In this document: in pieces, positions 22,796-35,084 of the stretch
Layout of the letters: each line of letters opens with the position of its first letter
Numbering within the stretch: position 1 is the stretch's first letter
DNA from: Micractinium sp. NFX-FRZ
Lineage: Eukaryota > Chlorophyta > Trebouxiophyceae > Chlorellales > Chlorellaceae
Direction of reading: 5' to 3'
Assembly (NCBI GenBank): GCA_029339195.1
Contig: JAPTJF010000011.1
Location: 186,001-250,000 of the forward strand
DNA: 64,000 nt
Position numbers and translations under genes: made by a program
The notes under the pieces: model-generated
Told to the model about the DNA's origin: nothing
The model's database searches: none
Seen by the model: the letters and a program-made list of their open reading frames with translations, nothing else

Positions 22796-24065
22796 GAAAG
22801 GCGGCTTTGCCTCCCACTACTGTGGATGCTGCTGCCCCCGCCAGTGCACAGCAGCAGGAGGAGCAGGAGCAGCCAGCCCCGGCCAGAGTGCCAGCTGCAC
22901 AGCTGCCTCTGCACCCAGTTGACGTGAACGCTGGGGCTGCAGACAGTGGCAGTGACGGCAGCGCAGGTGCTGGCACAACCTGGCAGAAGGTGGCGCGGGG
23001 CAAGCAGTGGGGGCATAGCTGCGATCCGCTCTCAGTGCGCTGCCCAGTGGCAGTGTCGGCGCTGCACCTGGGGACTGGCGCCACTGCAGAGCACAGCAGC
23101 CCGAGAGCGCCACCCACAGCAGCAGCAGGCCGAGCAGCCGGCGCCAGCTTTGCCGTGCCTACTGGCGCACCCGGGCTGAGCAGCGGGGCGCGCCAGGCAC
23201 GGCTTCCGCTTCCTGTCCCACTGCCACTGCTGCGGCCTGCTGGCGGTGTTGCGCTAGCTGCCACTTCTGCTGCCCCTCCTGCGCACTCTGCAGCTGCGGA
23301 GTCCTGCCCAGCAGCTGCAGGGGGCGGCAGCGAGGATGCTGAGTACGTCGAGGAGCTGATGCAACAGCTGGGGCTGTCGGGCAGCTCGCCAGGCAGCAGC
23401 ACCTGGAGCACAGCAGGCGGCAGCAAGCCTGCCTTCTCCGCCTCCCCGGCGCAGCACCTGGTGCCAGCGGCGGCATGCAGCGCCGCCGTGGCACCGCAGG
23501 TGACACCTGGCTCCCTCTCCGCCATGGCCACTGCCAGCAGCCTGGTGACGCCCGCCCCTCTCTCCGCTGCCTCGGCTGGCAGCGTGCCGGCGGGCAGCAC
23601 CTGCATGGCTGGCAGCCTGGATGCGGGCCTGCCCGGCGAGCTGTTTTGCCCCATCACTCAGGAGCTGATGCAGGACCCGGTGCTGGCTGCCGATGGCAAC
23701 ACATACGACCGCCCCGCCATCCAAGGTGGCACAAGCTGGCAGCGGCTTGGTGGAGGCTGTGCAGTAGCGGGTGAAGGGCGCATGGATGGGTGGCATGTGC
23801 ACCCTCACATGCAACCTGGCCATGCTTGTGTCACACCCTCCATGCACACCAGTGCGCAGCCCACTGCCGGACCTCTGCCCTCCACGTGTGCTCGCCGCCC
23901 CATGCAGCCTGGATTGCTCGCCAGCAGGCAGCCGGCCTGCAGCCCTGCTCGCCCCTCACCAACCTGCTGCTCAGCAGCCTGGCACTGCTGCCCAACCGCA
24001 TCGTGCGCAGCCTGGTGGCTACCATGCCCACGGCAGCACCGCTGGCACAGGTGCAGGCTGGCTGA
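22796..24065 (+). CDS. U-box protein (E3 ubiquitin ligase type), start unresolved
   Basis: Two exons, 22796-23725 and 23908-24065, end in TGA. The C-terminus is a U-box: ELFCPITQELMQDPVLAADG, then NTYDRPAIQ, and across the intron AWIARQQAAGLQPCSPLTN, LLPNRIVRSLV. U-boxes take a RING-like fold without zinc and bind E2 enzymes, so this is probably an E3 ligase or co-factor. Everything before it (about 320 residues) is low-complexity Ala/Ser/Pro/Gly apart from a short acidic patch, SEDAEYVEELMQQLG. The frame stays open leftwards to a GTG at 22597, but I find no ATG in it before the U-box region other than internal ones. The coding start must therefore be spliced in from further upstream, most simply onto the acceptor ending at 22795. 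An ATG at 22595 is in another frame. Confidence 0.75.
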
Positions 24066-24391
24066 GGGCTGGCAGAGCACACCCATCAGGACAGGAGGCA
24101 GCAACACGGGCGGGACGGCAGGACATGCAGCGGCAAAGGGTGGCCTGGCAGCTGGGAAGCAGCAGCGCTAACACAGGTACCTGACAAACGCCTGCCACCT
24201 GCTGCGATTCAGAGCAAGTTACAAAAGTGCCTTTTCAAATACCCTGTGCAACATGGTCGGCAAGCGTGGGCCACAGGGCTGGGTAGGGAGAGAGTCAAAG
24301 ACGCACACAACTGGGGCATGTTGCTGGCGCCAGCTGGCTTCCCGTGGCAGGCGCCTCGAGCGCTGCCTCAGGCGTGGTGCTGGCACCAATA
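24066..24391. other. Intergenic between convergent genes
   Basis: Holds the 3' UTRs of the U-box gene (+) and the glutamine-rich gene (-). The minus-strand poly(A) signal TGTAA is at 24219-24223. Confidence 0.6.
24219..24223 (-). terminator. TGTAA poly(A) signal after glutamine-rich gene
   Basis: Reads TGTAA on the minus strand, 169 bases past the stop. Confidence 0.45.
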
Positions 24392-27300
24392 TCAGCTGCC
24401 GCTGCAGCTCAGCACCCACTTGCGTGCCCCGCCAGTGTTCCCGTCCACCAAGCAGGAGCGCAGCACGCCGTACAGCCCCCGCTGCTCCTCTGCTCCGGCC
24501 GAGTGGAAGTGCAGCGCAAATTCGTTGCGCTGCATCGCATGGAGGGGAAGAAAATGGTCAAAAATGAGGTGAACTTTGCGGTGACTACATGCCCAGACGC
24601 TCAGCGGAGGCCCCATCCCAAAGGCATAGCACAGCTGGCAGTTGCATGGACGCCATGCAGAACGAAATGGCCCTGGCTGAACGCCACAATTGAAGGCAGT
24701 CGCTGCTATGCTGCAGGGCAGCACATAGCAGCGCAGCAGGGTGCGCGCTTGACCCGGCTTCCACTCTCAACCACGGGCAAGCAGCAGCATACCTGCTCGG
24801 GTGTGACGGGCAAGTGGTTCTGCAGCAGGGGCAGCAGGCGGTTGAGTGCCCACCAGGCCCCCGCGCCGTCAGGCATGTAGTCTGGCAGGGCCGCTGCTGC
24901 CGCTGCTGCCCTGCCAGCTTCAAAGTGCAGACCCGCACCCTGCTGTTGTGGCTGTGGCTGTGGGTGCTGCGGCTGCTGCTGCTGCTGGGGAGCTGGCAGC
25001 TGCTGCTGCTGCTGCTGCCGTTGGGGAGCTGGCAGTCGTTGCTGCTGCTGGTCAGTGCGCTTCTGCTGCTTTTGCCGCTGCTGCTCTCCCACTTCCTCCT
25101 CCTCCGCCTCCGCCTTCAGCCGCCGCCGACGCTCCTGCAACAGCTTCTGCTGTGATGATGGCACAGCAGGCCGCTGCTGCTGCTGAGGTGCTGGCTTAGT
25201 GGGCTGCTGCTGCTGCTGCTGAGGCTGCTGGGGTGCTGGCTTAGAGGGCTGCTGTTGCTGCTGCTGCTGCTGCTGCCGAGGTGCCGGCCTAGCCTGCTGC
25301 TGATGCTGCTGATGCTGCTGATGCTGCTCAGTGCACTTTGGCCGCTTCTGCCGCTTCTGCCTGTCGTCCCCTGACTCATCGCTGCGCTCCTCAGGGTGTG
25401 CCGCCTGCTTCTTCTGCTTCTTCTGCTTCTTCTGCTTCTTCTTGCCACTGCTAGCGGTGAGCACTTCCTGCCGCCCAGCCGCCGCCGCATCTAGCCTCTG
25501 GCGCTTGGCGCCGCTGCTGCCAGGCTCGCTGTTGCCCCCTCGACCTCTCTTGCTGGAGTCACGGCTGGTGCTGCGGCTGGGCTGCTCAGGCGCATCCCCT
25601 GCCGCTGCAGCCGCCGCGGCCGCTGGATCTCCCGCAGATGCTGCTGCGCTGGACGCTGGCCCTGCCACCGTGCCGGCTCGCGACGCCGTGCCACCACGTG
25701 CTCTCCCTGCGGCCAGCGGACCGGCAGCAGCGGCGGCAGCAGTGCTGGCGGCGGCGGCGGCGGCGGCCGCAGCTGCCATGCGGTCCAAGGTACCGTCATC
25801 CCTCAGCTGTGCCAGCAGATCTACCAGGCCATCGAGGCTGCTCCGCAGCTGTACACGCTGTGCTACATGCGCGTACACTGACAGCGGGTGCCTCAGCCTG
25901 CAAGGCGGGAAAAGCAGGGCACGCTGAAGCATGGTGGCACAGGCGTACAGGTGGCAAAGGGGTACAGGTGGCAAAGGAGTACAGGAGGCGAGGGGGTGCA
26001 GGTGGCAAGCGCGGACCCCTGGGAGGTGGAGGGTGTGTGGCAGGAAGCGACAGGCAGCAAGTGTCTGGGTATTTACCGTGCGGCTCGCAGTGGCACACCG
26101 CTCCTGTATGCACACCACGCCCGCACAAGGTCGGCAGCGCAGTGCACAACTCCCTGCAGTGGGAACGATGCATGCGTGGGCGGCTTGGCTCAGCTTTTGG
26201 AGGAGCGCACGCTTGAGGCAGAAAGGTAGGGAGGCTTGAGATGCCAGGAGCGGTCAGCAACCATGCAAATGGCTTCCAGGCCCGTAGCACCAGGCGAGAG
26301 GCGCTGCCCTGCCCCTCCGTGCAGGAGTGCTCTTCCCTCTCACCTTGTCGACCCTTGCTACCACCGTGCTGCTGCCCCGCTTCAGGCCCCCCCAGGCCTC
26401 AGGGAAATGCAGCACCACCTCACGCCGCGAGGCTTTGTAGAGCCTAAGAGACACCTGGGGGCCAATCAGCCCACTGGATGCAGGTGCGGTAGAGCCTTCA
26501 AGGCGCTGCTCACTGGACTGCCGCTGCCCCTCCTGTTGTTTCTGCTGCTGCCGCTCCTGCGGCTGCTGCCGCTGCCCTGACTCTTTTAGATGCCGCTGCT
26601 TCAGCTGCCTTGGAAGCCGCTGCTGCAGCCGCTCCTGCTGCCGCTGCTCTCCCTGCTGCGGATTCCGCTGCTGCAGCCGCTCCTGTGGCAGCTGCTCTGC
26701 ATGCTGCTCCTGCCGCTCCAGCCGCTGCCGCTCCTGCCGCTGCGGGCGCGGTTGCTCCAGCTGCTCCTGCCACTGCTGCCATGCCTGTGGCTGCTGGCGC
26801 GGCTGCTCCTGCCGCTCCTGCCGCTCCTGCTGCTGCTGCTGCTGCTGCTGCCGTGGCCGTTGGTGCTGTTGCTCCTGCTGAGCGCGCACTGGCCCCTGTG
26901 CTGGCTCTCCCACTCTGTCCCCATCTGTCTGTGCCGGGGCCACTTTGCGCAGTGCTGCTGGCTGCAGGCCTGCTGCCTCGGACGCCGCCGCCAGCTGCGC
27001 CAGGGTGCCCGAGTCTCGATACCGGTTGCACAGCAGTTTTGCGTCCATCATGCTCCTGCCCAGGGTTGTATGATAACGGTGGATGAACAGATGAGGATCA
27101 GAGACAAAGGGTGGCGATCACGCAACGAGCAGTGCAGCCAGTGGGCGGCAGCCACACTGACGCGAGCTGCTGCCTGTCCAGCGCATGCGAACCCCCGCTG
27201 CACCCTAGCAGCACCCTAGTTGCATCACCCCAGCTGCTCACCCCTGGCACTGCTCGCCCCAGCTGCACCCTGCCCGCACGTGTTCGACAACCAATAAAGA

Positions 27301-27580
27301 CCAGCGGGCACACCTACCTGCAGCCCCGGATGTCCTCCAAGAGCGGCCCATATGTGGAGGGCGGGAAGTGCAGGCGTTGGGCAGAGGGAAAGAGAGTGAC
27401 TCCATGCAGGTGCTCTCGCGCCAGCACGAGAACGTCAGCTGCATGAGCCGCCTGTTGCAGCGATGTGATGCCGTGCAAGTCTGCGGTGACCGAAGACGCG
27501 GTCACACGGGCTAAGTACTTGCCACCAGGTGTGCGGGAGACGTGCTTGTAGGGGGTGGTGGCGGCGGCAGCGGCAGCCAT
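24392..27580 (-). CDS. Glutamine-rich nuclear-type protein, weak AP2/ERF-like N-terminus
   Basis: Four exons: 27318-27580, 26344-27055, 24793-25923, 24392-24529; about 747 residues. The acceptor of the third exon is chosen for frame (CTTCAG before 25923); the stronger-looking site ending at 25898 would shift the frame. The N-terminus has YKHVSRTPGGKYLARV followed about 20 residues later by QQAAHAADVLVLAREHLHG, which resembles an AP2/ERF domain weakly. The rest is dominated by Q, QR and QE runs, poly-alanine and a lysine block (KKKQKKQKKQKKQ) that would serve as a nuclear localisation signal. Between these lies one ordered-looking segment, VSLRLYKASRREVVLHFPEA, then a leucine-rich stretch LRSSLDGLVDLLAQLRDDG. 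The C-terminal exon is short and not low-complexity. A transcription or RNA-linked role is plausible but not shown. TGTAA on the minus strand at 24219-24223 fits a poly(A) signal. Confidence 0.65.
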
Positions 27581-29101
27581 CGTGCGCCTGCACCAGCGGC
27601 AGCGATGAGTGGGGTCCGCAGCCTTGGGTCAGGGCGCACAAAAATAACCAGTGATGGCGAGGATAAAGGTTGTAAGTCAAGTGATGTGTGCGAGTGCAGG
27701 TTGCATGCTGCAGGGCACAGGCGGGTGGCGGTGGGGCTGGGCGGCGGCAGGCTGGACGTAGTGGGGCGGTGCGCGAGCGGTTCGCTCCGCAGCACAGGTG
27801 CACGTCGATTCGCCTTCTGCACCTTCCTCACCCCAAGCGCCGGCTTGTTGCGCGCTACTCAGGCCTGATGGGAAGAGCGGAAGCGACCCCTAATCCAGGC
27901 AGAAAAACGCTCAGAAAAACGCCCAGAATCGATCGGAGGACACCGGTAGGGTCGGACTGGCCGCCCGACGTCCGTTCTTGGTGGTGCCAACAAGCAGTGA
28001 TGTGGCTCGCCCTGGCGGGAGGGCCTGCCGTCCCGGCCCAGCGCATGCCCACACTAGCACCATCCATGCATGACTGCGAGTCTGGCGTGCACCCGAAGAT
28101 TTGAATTCTAAATGCGGAAGTAACAAATGGATGCAATCTGGTTGAGGAAAAGCTGGCAGGCTGGCCGGCAGCATCGTTCATTCAGGCCCGAGTGCACGCA
28201 GAGCGAGCGTGCGGCACCTCAGGCCGGCACGTTGCGAACAGGGGTCCTAGGAGTGTTGAAAGAGGGGCTGGCAAAACGCGGGAGGAAAAAACAATGCAGT
28301 GCAATGCAGGATCGTGCAGGTCGCAAAGCGCCGGCGGGATGCAGAGGAGGGCTGGAGCCCAAAACTGTGCTGGCAGAGTGGGGGCAGGATGGGAGGGGCG
28401 GGCAGGCGGCGGGTGTGTAGGCCCGCGACATGGACAGGAAAAAGGAAAAGAGAAAACCAAGCAAGGGAGGAGGTGGGGCAGGGCATGGAGGAAGGAGAAG
28501 AGAATCACTACGCACTGCGAGTCGGGTGCATGGGCGGAAGCACTGCCGGGGTCAACTGTAGGTGGCCCGGTGAGGCCCCTGGGTAAGAGAGGTAAGCGAT
28601 ACTAGGCGCACGGGGAAGGGAGTGGATTATGTGAGGGCAGCCGCTGGGCAGCAGTGGCTCAAGAGGCCAGCAATCAAAGGCAGGGAGGTCAGGCAGGTCG
28701 GATGATGGCGGGCAGAGAGAGGAGGGGGAGGGGGAGGGCATGTGAGAGGGTGGCCAGCACCCACTCTCACAACTTGCCCCTCGACAACCAAGGTGTGTAC
28801 TCTAGCACTAGGGCGACAGGGGTCGCTCGCCCTCAGCGCCACAAACAAGCAAGTCAGCGGGTGCGCGGCCAGGGGCCGCGCCAAGCAAGGGGTGGCGCGC
28901 TAACGGGACACCAGGGCCAAGCAGGCACGAGCGCAGGTGAGCTAACAGCAAGAAGGGGCACAGAAATGGCGTGCTGCAGGTGCAAGCTGCACCAGGGATG
29001 CACGTGGACGCGATAACCGCAATGGGGGCGTCACCGGCAGGCAGCGCCAGCATGGCATGCGTCTGCTGCACAGCGCAGCCAGCTTGTGGGTCCCGCTCAG
29101 T
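27581..29101. other. Intergenic, 1.5 kb
   Basis: Upstream region of the glutamine-rich gene and 3' side of the RAMA-domain gene, both on the minus strand. The plus strand is purine-rich from 28250 to 28740. No supported gene. Confidence 0.55.
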
Positions 29102-30090
29102 TCAGGCGGCCAGCGGCGGCACCAGCTGGCCCGCCTTGCGGGCTGCCGCCTTGCGCTGGTGGCTCTGGAAGCGGGCCCTCACAACGTCCAGCTTCTCCCC
29201 GTTCCAGGCAACCTCCTTCCAGCCATCGCACGACTGCACAGGGCAGGGGACAGGGCGGGGAAGGGGGCACGGCACTGCGTCAGATAGCGTGGCAACCTAA
29301 CCTGGAGTGCTGGGTAAAGCAGGGAGCATGTGGCTTCTTGCAGAGCTAAGCGCGGCAAAGCAACAGGCAGCCGCCCCTCCACAGCATGCCACCAGGGCAA
29401 TCAAGATACACACAGGCCCGGCCCGGCAGGTGAAGCTGACGTGCCGCTGCGGTGCTGACCTGGCGTGAGGGGTTGCGCTCCCGCAGCACCACCAGCGCAA
29501 ACTTGGAGATTGCTCGGTACCGGTCCCCGGCATACAGTATGCTGCCTGCGAGGGCGGGGCAGCGTGTGACGCGAGCGGAGCATGAGCGGACAAGCGTGCA
29601 GGGAATCCGTCCACGCGGCGTGCCAAGAGCTGGGCAGTGCAGGGAGTGTGGACCGTGCTGCATGCCTGCTTCCCAACCGTGCACTGCTTCCCAACTGTGC
29701 TGCCCCTGCCCTGCATCCTGCCACGCCAGGCAAAGGTCAGCCCCCTTCTCACCATCGGGCTCCAGAGCGGCATGGATGTCTTGCATGCCGACGGTGAAGC
29801 GGTACGCCCCCGGCTGCATGAAGCCAGACTCAACAAGCTCGGCAAACGAGGGCTTCCCCTTGAGCTCGCCCGATGCCTGGCGGGCAGAAGAGGAGCGGAT
29901 GCGCTGCGCTGCGCTCTGCACAGAGCGCTTGGCGGCGGCCGCCGCTGCGCGCAGCGGCGCGCCGCCGCCCACGCTCCCGCCACGCGTGCCAGCCGCCGGG
30001 CCAGCCGCTGGCTGCAGCGCGCCACGCTTGGGCGCGCCCACCGGCTGCTGAGGCATGGCTGTCGCGAGCCGCGCACCTCCAGAGGCGGCC

Positions 30091-30126
<36 letters not shown>

Positions 30127-33100
30127 GCTGCGGCCGGCGGCGCGGCGCGCGAGCGGCGCGAAGCCGAGGGCGGCTCCTCCGAGGGGTCAAAGGTAACAAA
30201 TTCGCTGTCCATGGGCAGGTGGCCCTGGTAGGCTGACATGGCGCGGCGCTGGATGCGCTGCGACGCGCGGGTGGGCGCCGCATGCGGGTCTGCCGGGTGG
30301 GAGGGGCGGGCACAGCCAGGGTGCAACATGTGTGAGAAGCAGGGCAGCCATGGCAACATGTGCTCACACATGCACCTCATGCTTGGATGCTCAGCTCTGT
30401 CAGGTCGCATGCCCTGCTGCTGCCTACTCTTCACGCCTCCACTGCTTGCTTGCACCTGCACCCCGGCCCGCCTCCTGGCAGCTGACCCGGCCGGTACTCC
30501 ACACACCTGAGGAGACGAGCAGGCCCGACTTGAAGGGGAGGTAGGCTGCATCCTCCTCGTCATCCTGCTCCATCGCCCCCTCATCCTGCTCCTCATCGGA
30601 GGAAAAGCCGCTGGCCTCTTGCAGCAGCCGCGCTGCAGAGGGGCGGCTGGGCCGCCGGCTGCTGCCGAGTGCACGCCCTGCAGGCGCCGGCGCCGCTGCG
30701 GCGGCGGCGGCAGCGTCAGCGGGGGCGGCGGACGACGCGGCCGCCTCTGCGGCAGCTGCTGCTGCAAAGGCCGAGGCGCCAGGGCCGCGCTTGGCTGGCG
30801 GGCTGTCAGCAACTTCGTACTCGGATTCGGGGAAGTCTTGGCGCCGCTTGGGGGCCGCCCTGAGGGTGTACCCGCCCACATCCTGGCCCGCCCCTTGCGC
30901 TGCTCCTGCTGCTGCCGGTGCAGCCTCTACTGCCGCTGCTCCTGCTGATGCGGGCGCCGCCGCCGCCGCTGCTGCTCCAGCTGCTGCTGCTGCTGCTTCT
31001 GCTGCTGCCGCCGACACGTCTGCCATTGCGGCGTCCTCCGCTGCAGCGTCGCCGGCCGCTGTCCCTGCCTTGCCGTCGGCAGCTGCGCTGGCAGTGGCGC
31101 TGCCCACTCGCCCAGCACTGCCCAGGTCTGCAGTGTCGCCTGCGCTGCCGCCACCGCTCAGGCTGTCACGCTCCTGCGCCCGCTCCTGCGCGCGCCCCGC
31201 GCCCGCGGGCGCCGGCACGGTCACCACCGCCGCCGCGCCTGCTGCCACTGCTGCTGCTGTGGCGGCAGCCGAAGGGGCATAGCCAGACGGGAGCTTGGGG
31301 TTCCACCACATGTTGCCCACATGCACAATAACTTCAGGATCCCGCAGCGGAGCCACCCTGCGGGCACGTGGGCATGTGCAAGTGCGAGTGTGCGTCAGCA
31401 CGTGCAGTGGGGCGTGGGAGGGAGCAGGCAGCAGCCACCAATGGGAGCGCTGCCGTCATCATGCACGTCATAGCCTGTGGCGTATCGGTGGGCGGTGTGG
31501 TGGGGCCAGGTGGACACATGGACCAGCACAGCGCTCCCACGCTGGGCACTGCAGTGAGAGGCATACCAACTGCCCGCTGCCGTGCCGCTGCGGCCCAAAA
31601 CCGCCCGCTGCCCTCAATGCAGCCGCTCGAGGCTCACCTGCGGTTGGCGCGGATGGCGTCGCGCATGCGCCCCTTGAGGTCGCTGCCTGCCACATTCTGC
31701 TCGCTCACAAACAGGTAGCCCACCGCCGTGTCGGGCAGCGCGTCGCAGAAGCGGCGCCAGGCCTGAAGGGCAAGCAAGGGGGGGAGGCAGCGCAGTGAGC
31801 CGTTGCCGAGCAGTTGCAGGCAAGCAGGAGTGCGAAACAAGAGGAACGCAGCGCCAGCGGCCTCTGCCTGCATGCAAGCCCAATCCCAGGGCAGGATCAC
31901 TGTATGCCTCCCTCGGTCAAGCTACCCAATCTGCACAACATGTGGGTTGTACTTGCGAAGCTCAACTCACAGCAATGCTCTCTCCTACATCCCCCACCCA
32001 ACTTTGCCGCCTTCAATGCACCACAGCTCTCTCGAGACCATGCCTCACCAACCACCCTCTTTGCTGAACTGACACTCACCGCCTGCGTGGTGCCGTAGTT
32101 CTCCCCCACGTTCACCGCCCAGATGCGGCGCAGGCGCAGCAGGCGGCACAGGCGCTCCAGCTGCGCATCGCCCATGCCCTGCACAGGGGAGGCGACAGCA
32201 GGCCATCAATAACACACGGGCACCCCATCCGCAGCTCTGGCACTCTGCTGTTTGGGCTGCACATTGTGAGGCTGGTTTCCTTCCGCCTTGCACAGCGAAC
32301 CCTTATGCAGGCACAGCACAGCGCAGCGCAGCGCACACAGCAGAGCAGCGGTACCTCACCTGCTCAAAGTTCTGGCAGTACAACGCCTCCACGCGCGTGT
32401 TGCGCTCCAGAGCCTCAAACACGGCATCCAGCACCTGCCGTGCCAGGGAAGCGGTGTGGACACAGGCGGGGAAGAATTCAGCATCAGGATGGGGCGGGTG
32501 GGCCAGAGAAAGGCCCGCTGCTAAAGCGACCGCAGCTGACCAGGCTTTGCGCACCACCACCCTTGCGCCCACGCCACGCGGCCCTCTCAGCCACAGCACG
32601 CCTGCTCAAACACGGCACAACGAGTCTGGCCCCGCCCACGCCCATGCCCTGGCGGCCGGAGGCACAGGCACTCACCGCGGGCCGCACATCGGCGCGCAGG
32701 TACTGCCGCAGGCGCAGCACCCGTCCCTGGGCTTCAAACTCGTGGCTGTTGCCCCGAATCATCTCTAAAAACCGAGCAAACGAGGGGCTGCACCGGAAGG
32801 GGACAGGGCCGCTGCCAGGCACGCTCGGAGCTGCTGCTGGCGCTGCTGCTCGCAGCGGTGCTGCTGCTGCTGCTGGCGCTGCTGCTCGCAGCGGTGCTGC
32901 TGCTGCTGCTGCTCTTGCAAGCGGCAGCGTGGTGTTCGGCGCTGCAAGGATGGCGGCGGCGGCGGCCGCTGCACCAGCTGCTGCCTCTGCTGTGATGGTG
33001 GAGAAAGCGGCGGCGGCAGCGGGTGCAGGGATAGCTGCAACAGGCTGCACAGGGACCACCGTGCCTGGGCCCTGCCGCTGTGGCTGCTGCTGCTGCTGTG

Positions 33101-35084
33101 GCTGCTGCTGTGGCTGCTGCTTGAGCTGCTGCTTGAACTGCGCTGCTGCCGGTGCTGCTGCTCCTGCTGCTTGTGTTGCTGCTGCTGCTGCTGCCGGCGA
33201 GCCAGGCCCGCTGCCGCTGCCGCTGCCGCTGCCAGAGGGCTGCTGCTGTGCCTGCTGTGGCACCAGCTTAGCATGCGCGGCTGCTGCTGCCACCCTCCGC
33301 ACCCCCTCCGACGTCATCACATCTGCAGCAGCAGCAGACAAGCCAGTTGAGCAGTACATACAAGTACGCATTTCACTGCCAGTCCGTCTTGGCCAGCAAC
33401 ACTGTTCATTCAAGGCTGGACAGGGCATGCACACATGCGCGCAAGCAGGACTGGCCATGGCCTAAACCACGGGCGTGCCACCAGCTGCCAAGCCTCCCAC
33501 TTACCGTCTTCAACGCTAGGAGGCCACTCCGGGCCGTGCTGCTCCCGCCCACGCGCAGCGAACGGGTGCATCGGCATCGTGGCAAACATGCCGGGCGGCG
33601 GCATCAGAGGGCCTCCCGCCGCCCTGGGCATGCCTGGGATGGGCGGCCGCATGCCCAGGGGCGGCGCCGGCCCCCCGGACGGGCGCATGAGGGGCATGCC
33701 AAGCGGCTTCAAGCCAGGCCCCGCCCCGGGAAGCAGCTGCGGCGGCCGTGCGTGGGGCAGCGGCAGCGGCGGCCCCACCGCGCGCCGCACGCCATGCGGC
33801 CCCGGTGGGTGCATGCCGGGCGCCACAGTCGGCCGCAGCGGCACGCCGGGCGGCGGCCCCCGCAGCGCGCTGGGCAGGTGCCCCGGGAGCAGCGGCGGGC
33901 GCGGCAGCAGCGGCGGGCCCAGCATGCCCGGCAGGTGCGTGGGGTCCCGGAGCCCTGTGAGGGCCGCTGGCAGCGGGGAGCAGCCGGGGAGCTGCAGCGA
34001 GGAGGAGCGGCGGGGCGGCGACCCCGCCAGGTGCCCGCTCACATCATCCAGGTGGGAGAGGTGGGGGAGGTCGTGCAGGAAGGAGGTGGGGCGGGAGCCG
34101 GGGCTGCGCGCCATGTCGGGCGCACGTGGCGCCGGCGGCAGGGCGGGGCCCTGCACAGCGAGGGTGGCGGGAGGGCGCGGGTGGTAAGAGTCAGTGTTGA
34201 GGAGAGGGTTGAGCTGCGGCCACGCCGACGGCTGTACCAAACCATGGGCAGCAGGAGGCCGGTCAAGGAAGGCTGTCAAGCCACAAAACACCGAGGGATC
34301 CATGCTGCAGCCTGCCCCCTCCTCCCTGCCTCTTCAAACACACAGCGCCCCAAGCAGCCCTCACCTGCAGCAGATCTGCCAGGCAGAAGCCATCCGTGCC
34401 CGGCGACATGAGGTCCTCTGCTCCCATGCTGCGCAGCGCCGACGCGGGGCGTGGCGTGCGCTCCCCGTCTGCCTCGTGTGCTGCCGCCGCTGCCGCGCGG
34501 CTGCCGCTGCTGCCCGCCTCGGTGGCGCAGCTCTCCGCCGTGGGGTGGCTGGTGCTGGTGGGGGAGCCGCAGCCGCCCGCTGCTGCCGCCGCTGTGGCTG
34601 TGTCAGCCGACAGCAGGGCGTGACCTGGCTCCATGCTGCCCTCTGGGCTGTGCACCAGCAGAGAAGGGTCCAGTGCTGCTGCCGGCGCCGTGAAGAGCAG
34701 CACCTCGTCATGCAGCATCCCATCACCATCCTCATCAGCATCCATGTCATCTGCAGCCCCATGTGCTGCTGCTGCTGCTGCCGCCGCCGCTGCTGCTGCT
34801 GCCGCTGCGCCCTGCTGCTGCCGTGCAGCGCCGCTGGCTGGCGGCGCAGGGAGGCTGGCGGCCTGCTTGAGTGCCTGCGTCAGCGCGCTCGACGGCGACT
34901 GATCCCCCCCCAGCTGCGGCGCATCGCCAACCAGCGCAGGTCCGGGCGTCTTGGGCGGCAGCGGCTTGCTGGGGCTGCTCTGCTGGCTGGCACTGCCGCC
35001 CGCGCTGTCTTCCTGCGCTGCTACATCCTTGGCTGCACTCCTGGTAGGCTGCGCTGCTGGTGCTGCCGCCACGGGCGCTCCCAT
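29102..35084 (-). CDS. LRR-like plus RAMA-domain protein, 1305 residues
   Basis: Ten exons with agreeing phases: 34365-35084, 33505-34150, 32676-33322, 32360-32434, 32080-32178, 31638-31762, 30507-31357, 29753-30289, 29460-29545, 29102-29233. The first 600 residues are low-complexity (Ala, Pro, Gln, with a Pro/Leu/Gly-rich part in exon 2). Residues about 640-775 hold an ordered, leucine-rich repeat-like region: FARFLEMIRGNSHEFEAQG, VLDAVFEALERNTRVEAL, LERLCRLLRLRRIWAVNVGE, and WRRFCDALPDTAVGYLFVSE. A second disordered part has acidic and nuclear-type segments and 11 glutamines. The C-terminus (about 1200-1290) reads SFAELVESGFMQPG, AALEPDGSILYAGDRYRAIS, CDGWKEVAWNGEKLDVVRAR. That matches the RAMA domain, found in DNA-modification enzymes and eukaryotic chromatin-linked proteins. 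The ATG at 35084 is the first in frame, but an intron acceptor just before it (ending 35089) leaves room for an upstream exon. Confidence 0.8.
30092..30124 (-). repeat. CAG run coding 11 glutamines
   Basis: Eleven pure CTG units on the plus strand (CAG in the coding strand) in exon 8 of the RAMA-domain gene; no CAA interruption. Confidence 0.95.

Noticed and set aside
25400..26900. Plus-strand leucine-rich frames in 24.8-27.0 kb that look like membrane proteins
   Set aside because: They are CTG-run shadows of the glutamine CAG runs in the minus-strand gene.
27581..29101. Purine-rich open frames between two minus-strand genes
   Set aside because: No splice-consistent chain, no domain and repetitive composition.
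30600..31300. Plus-strand alanine-rich frames opposite the RAMA-domain gene
   Set aside because: GCN runs code poly-alanine on both strands; only the minus strand joins into a consistent spliced protein.
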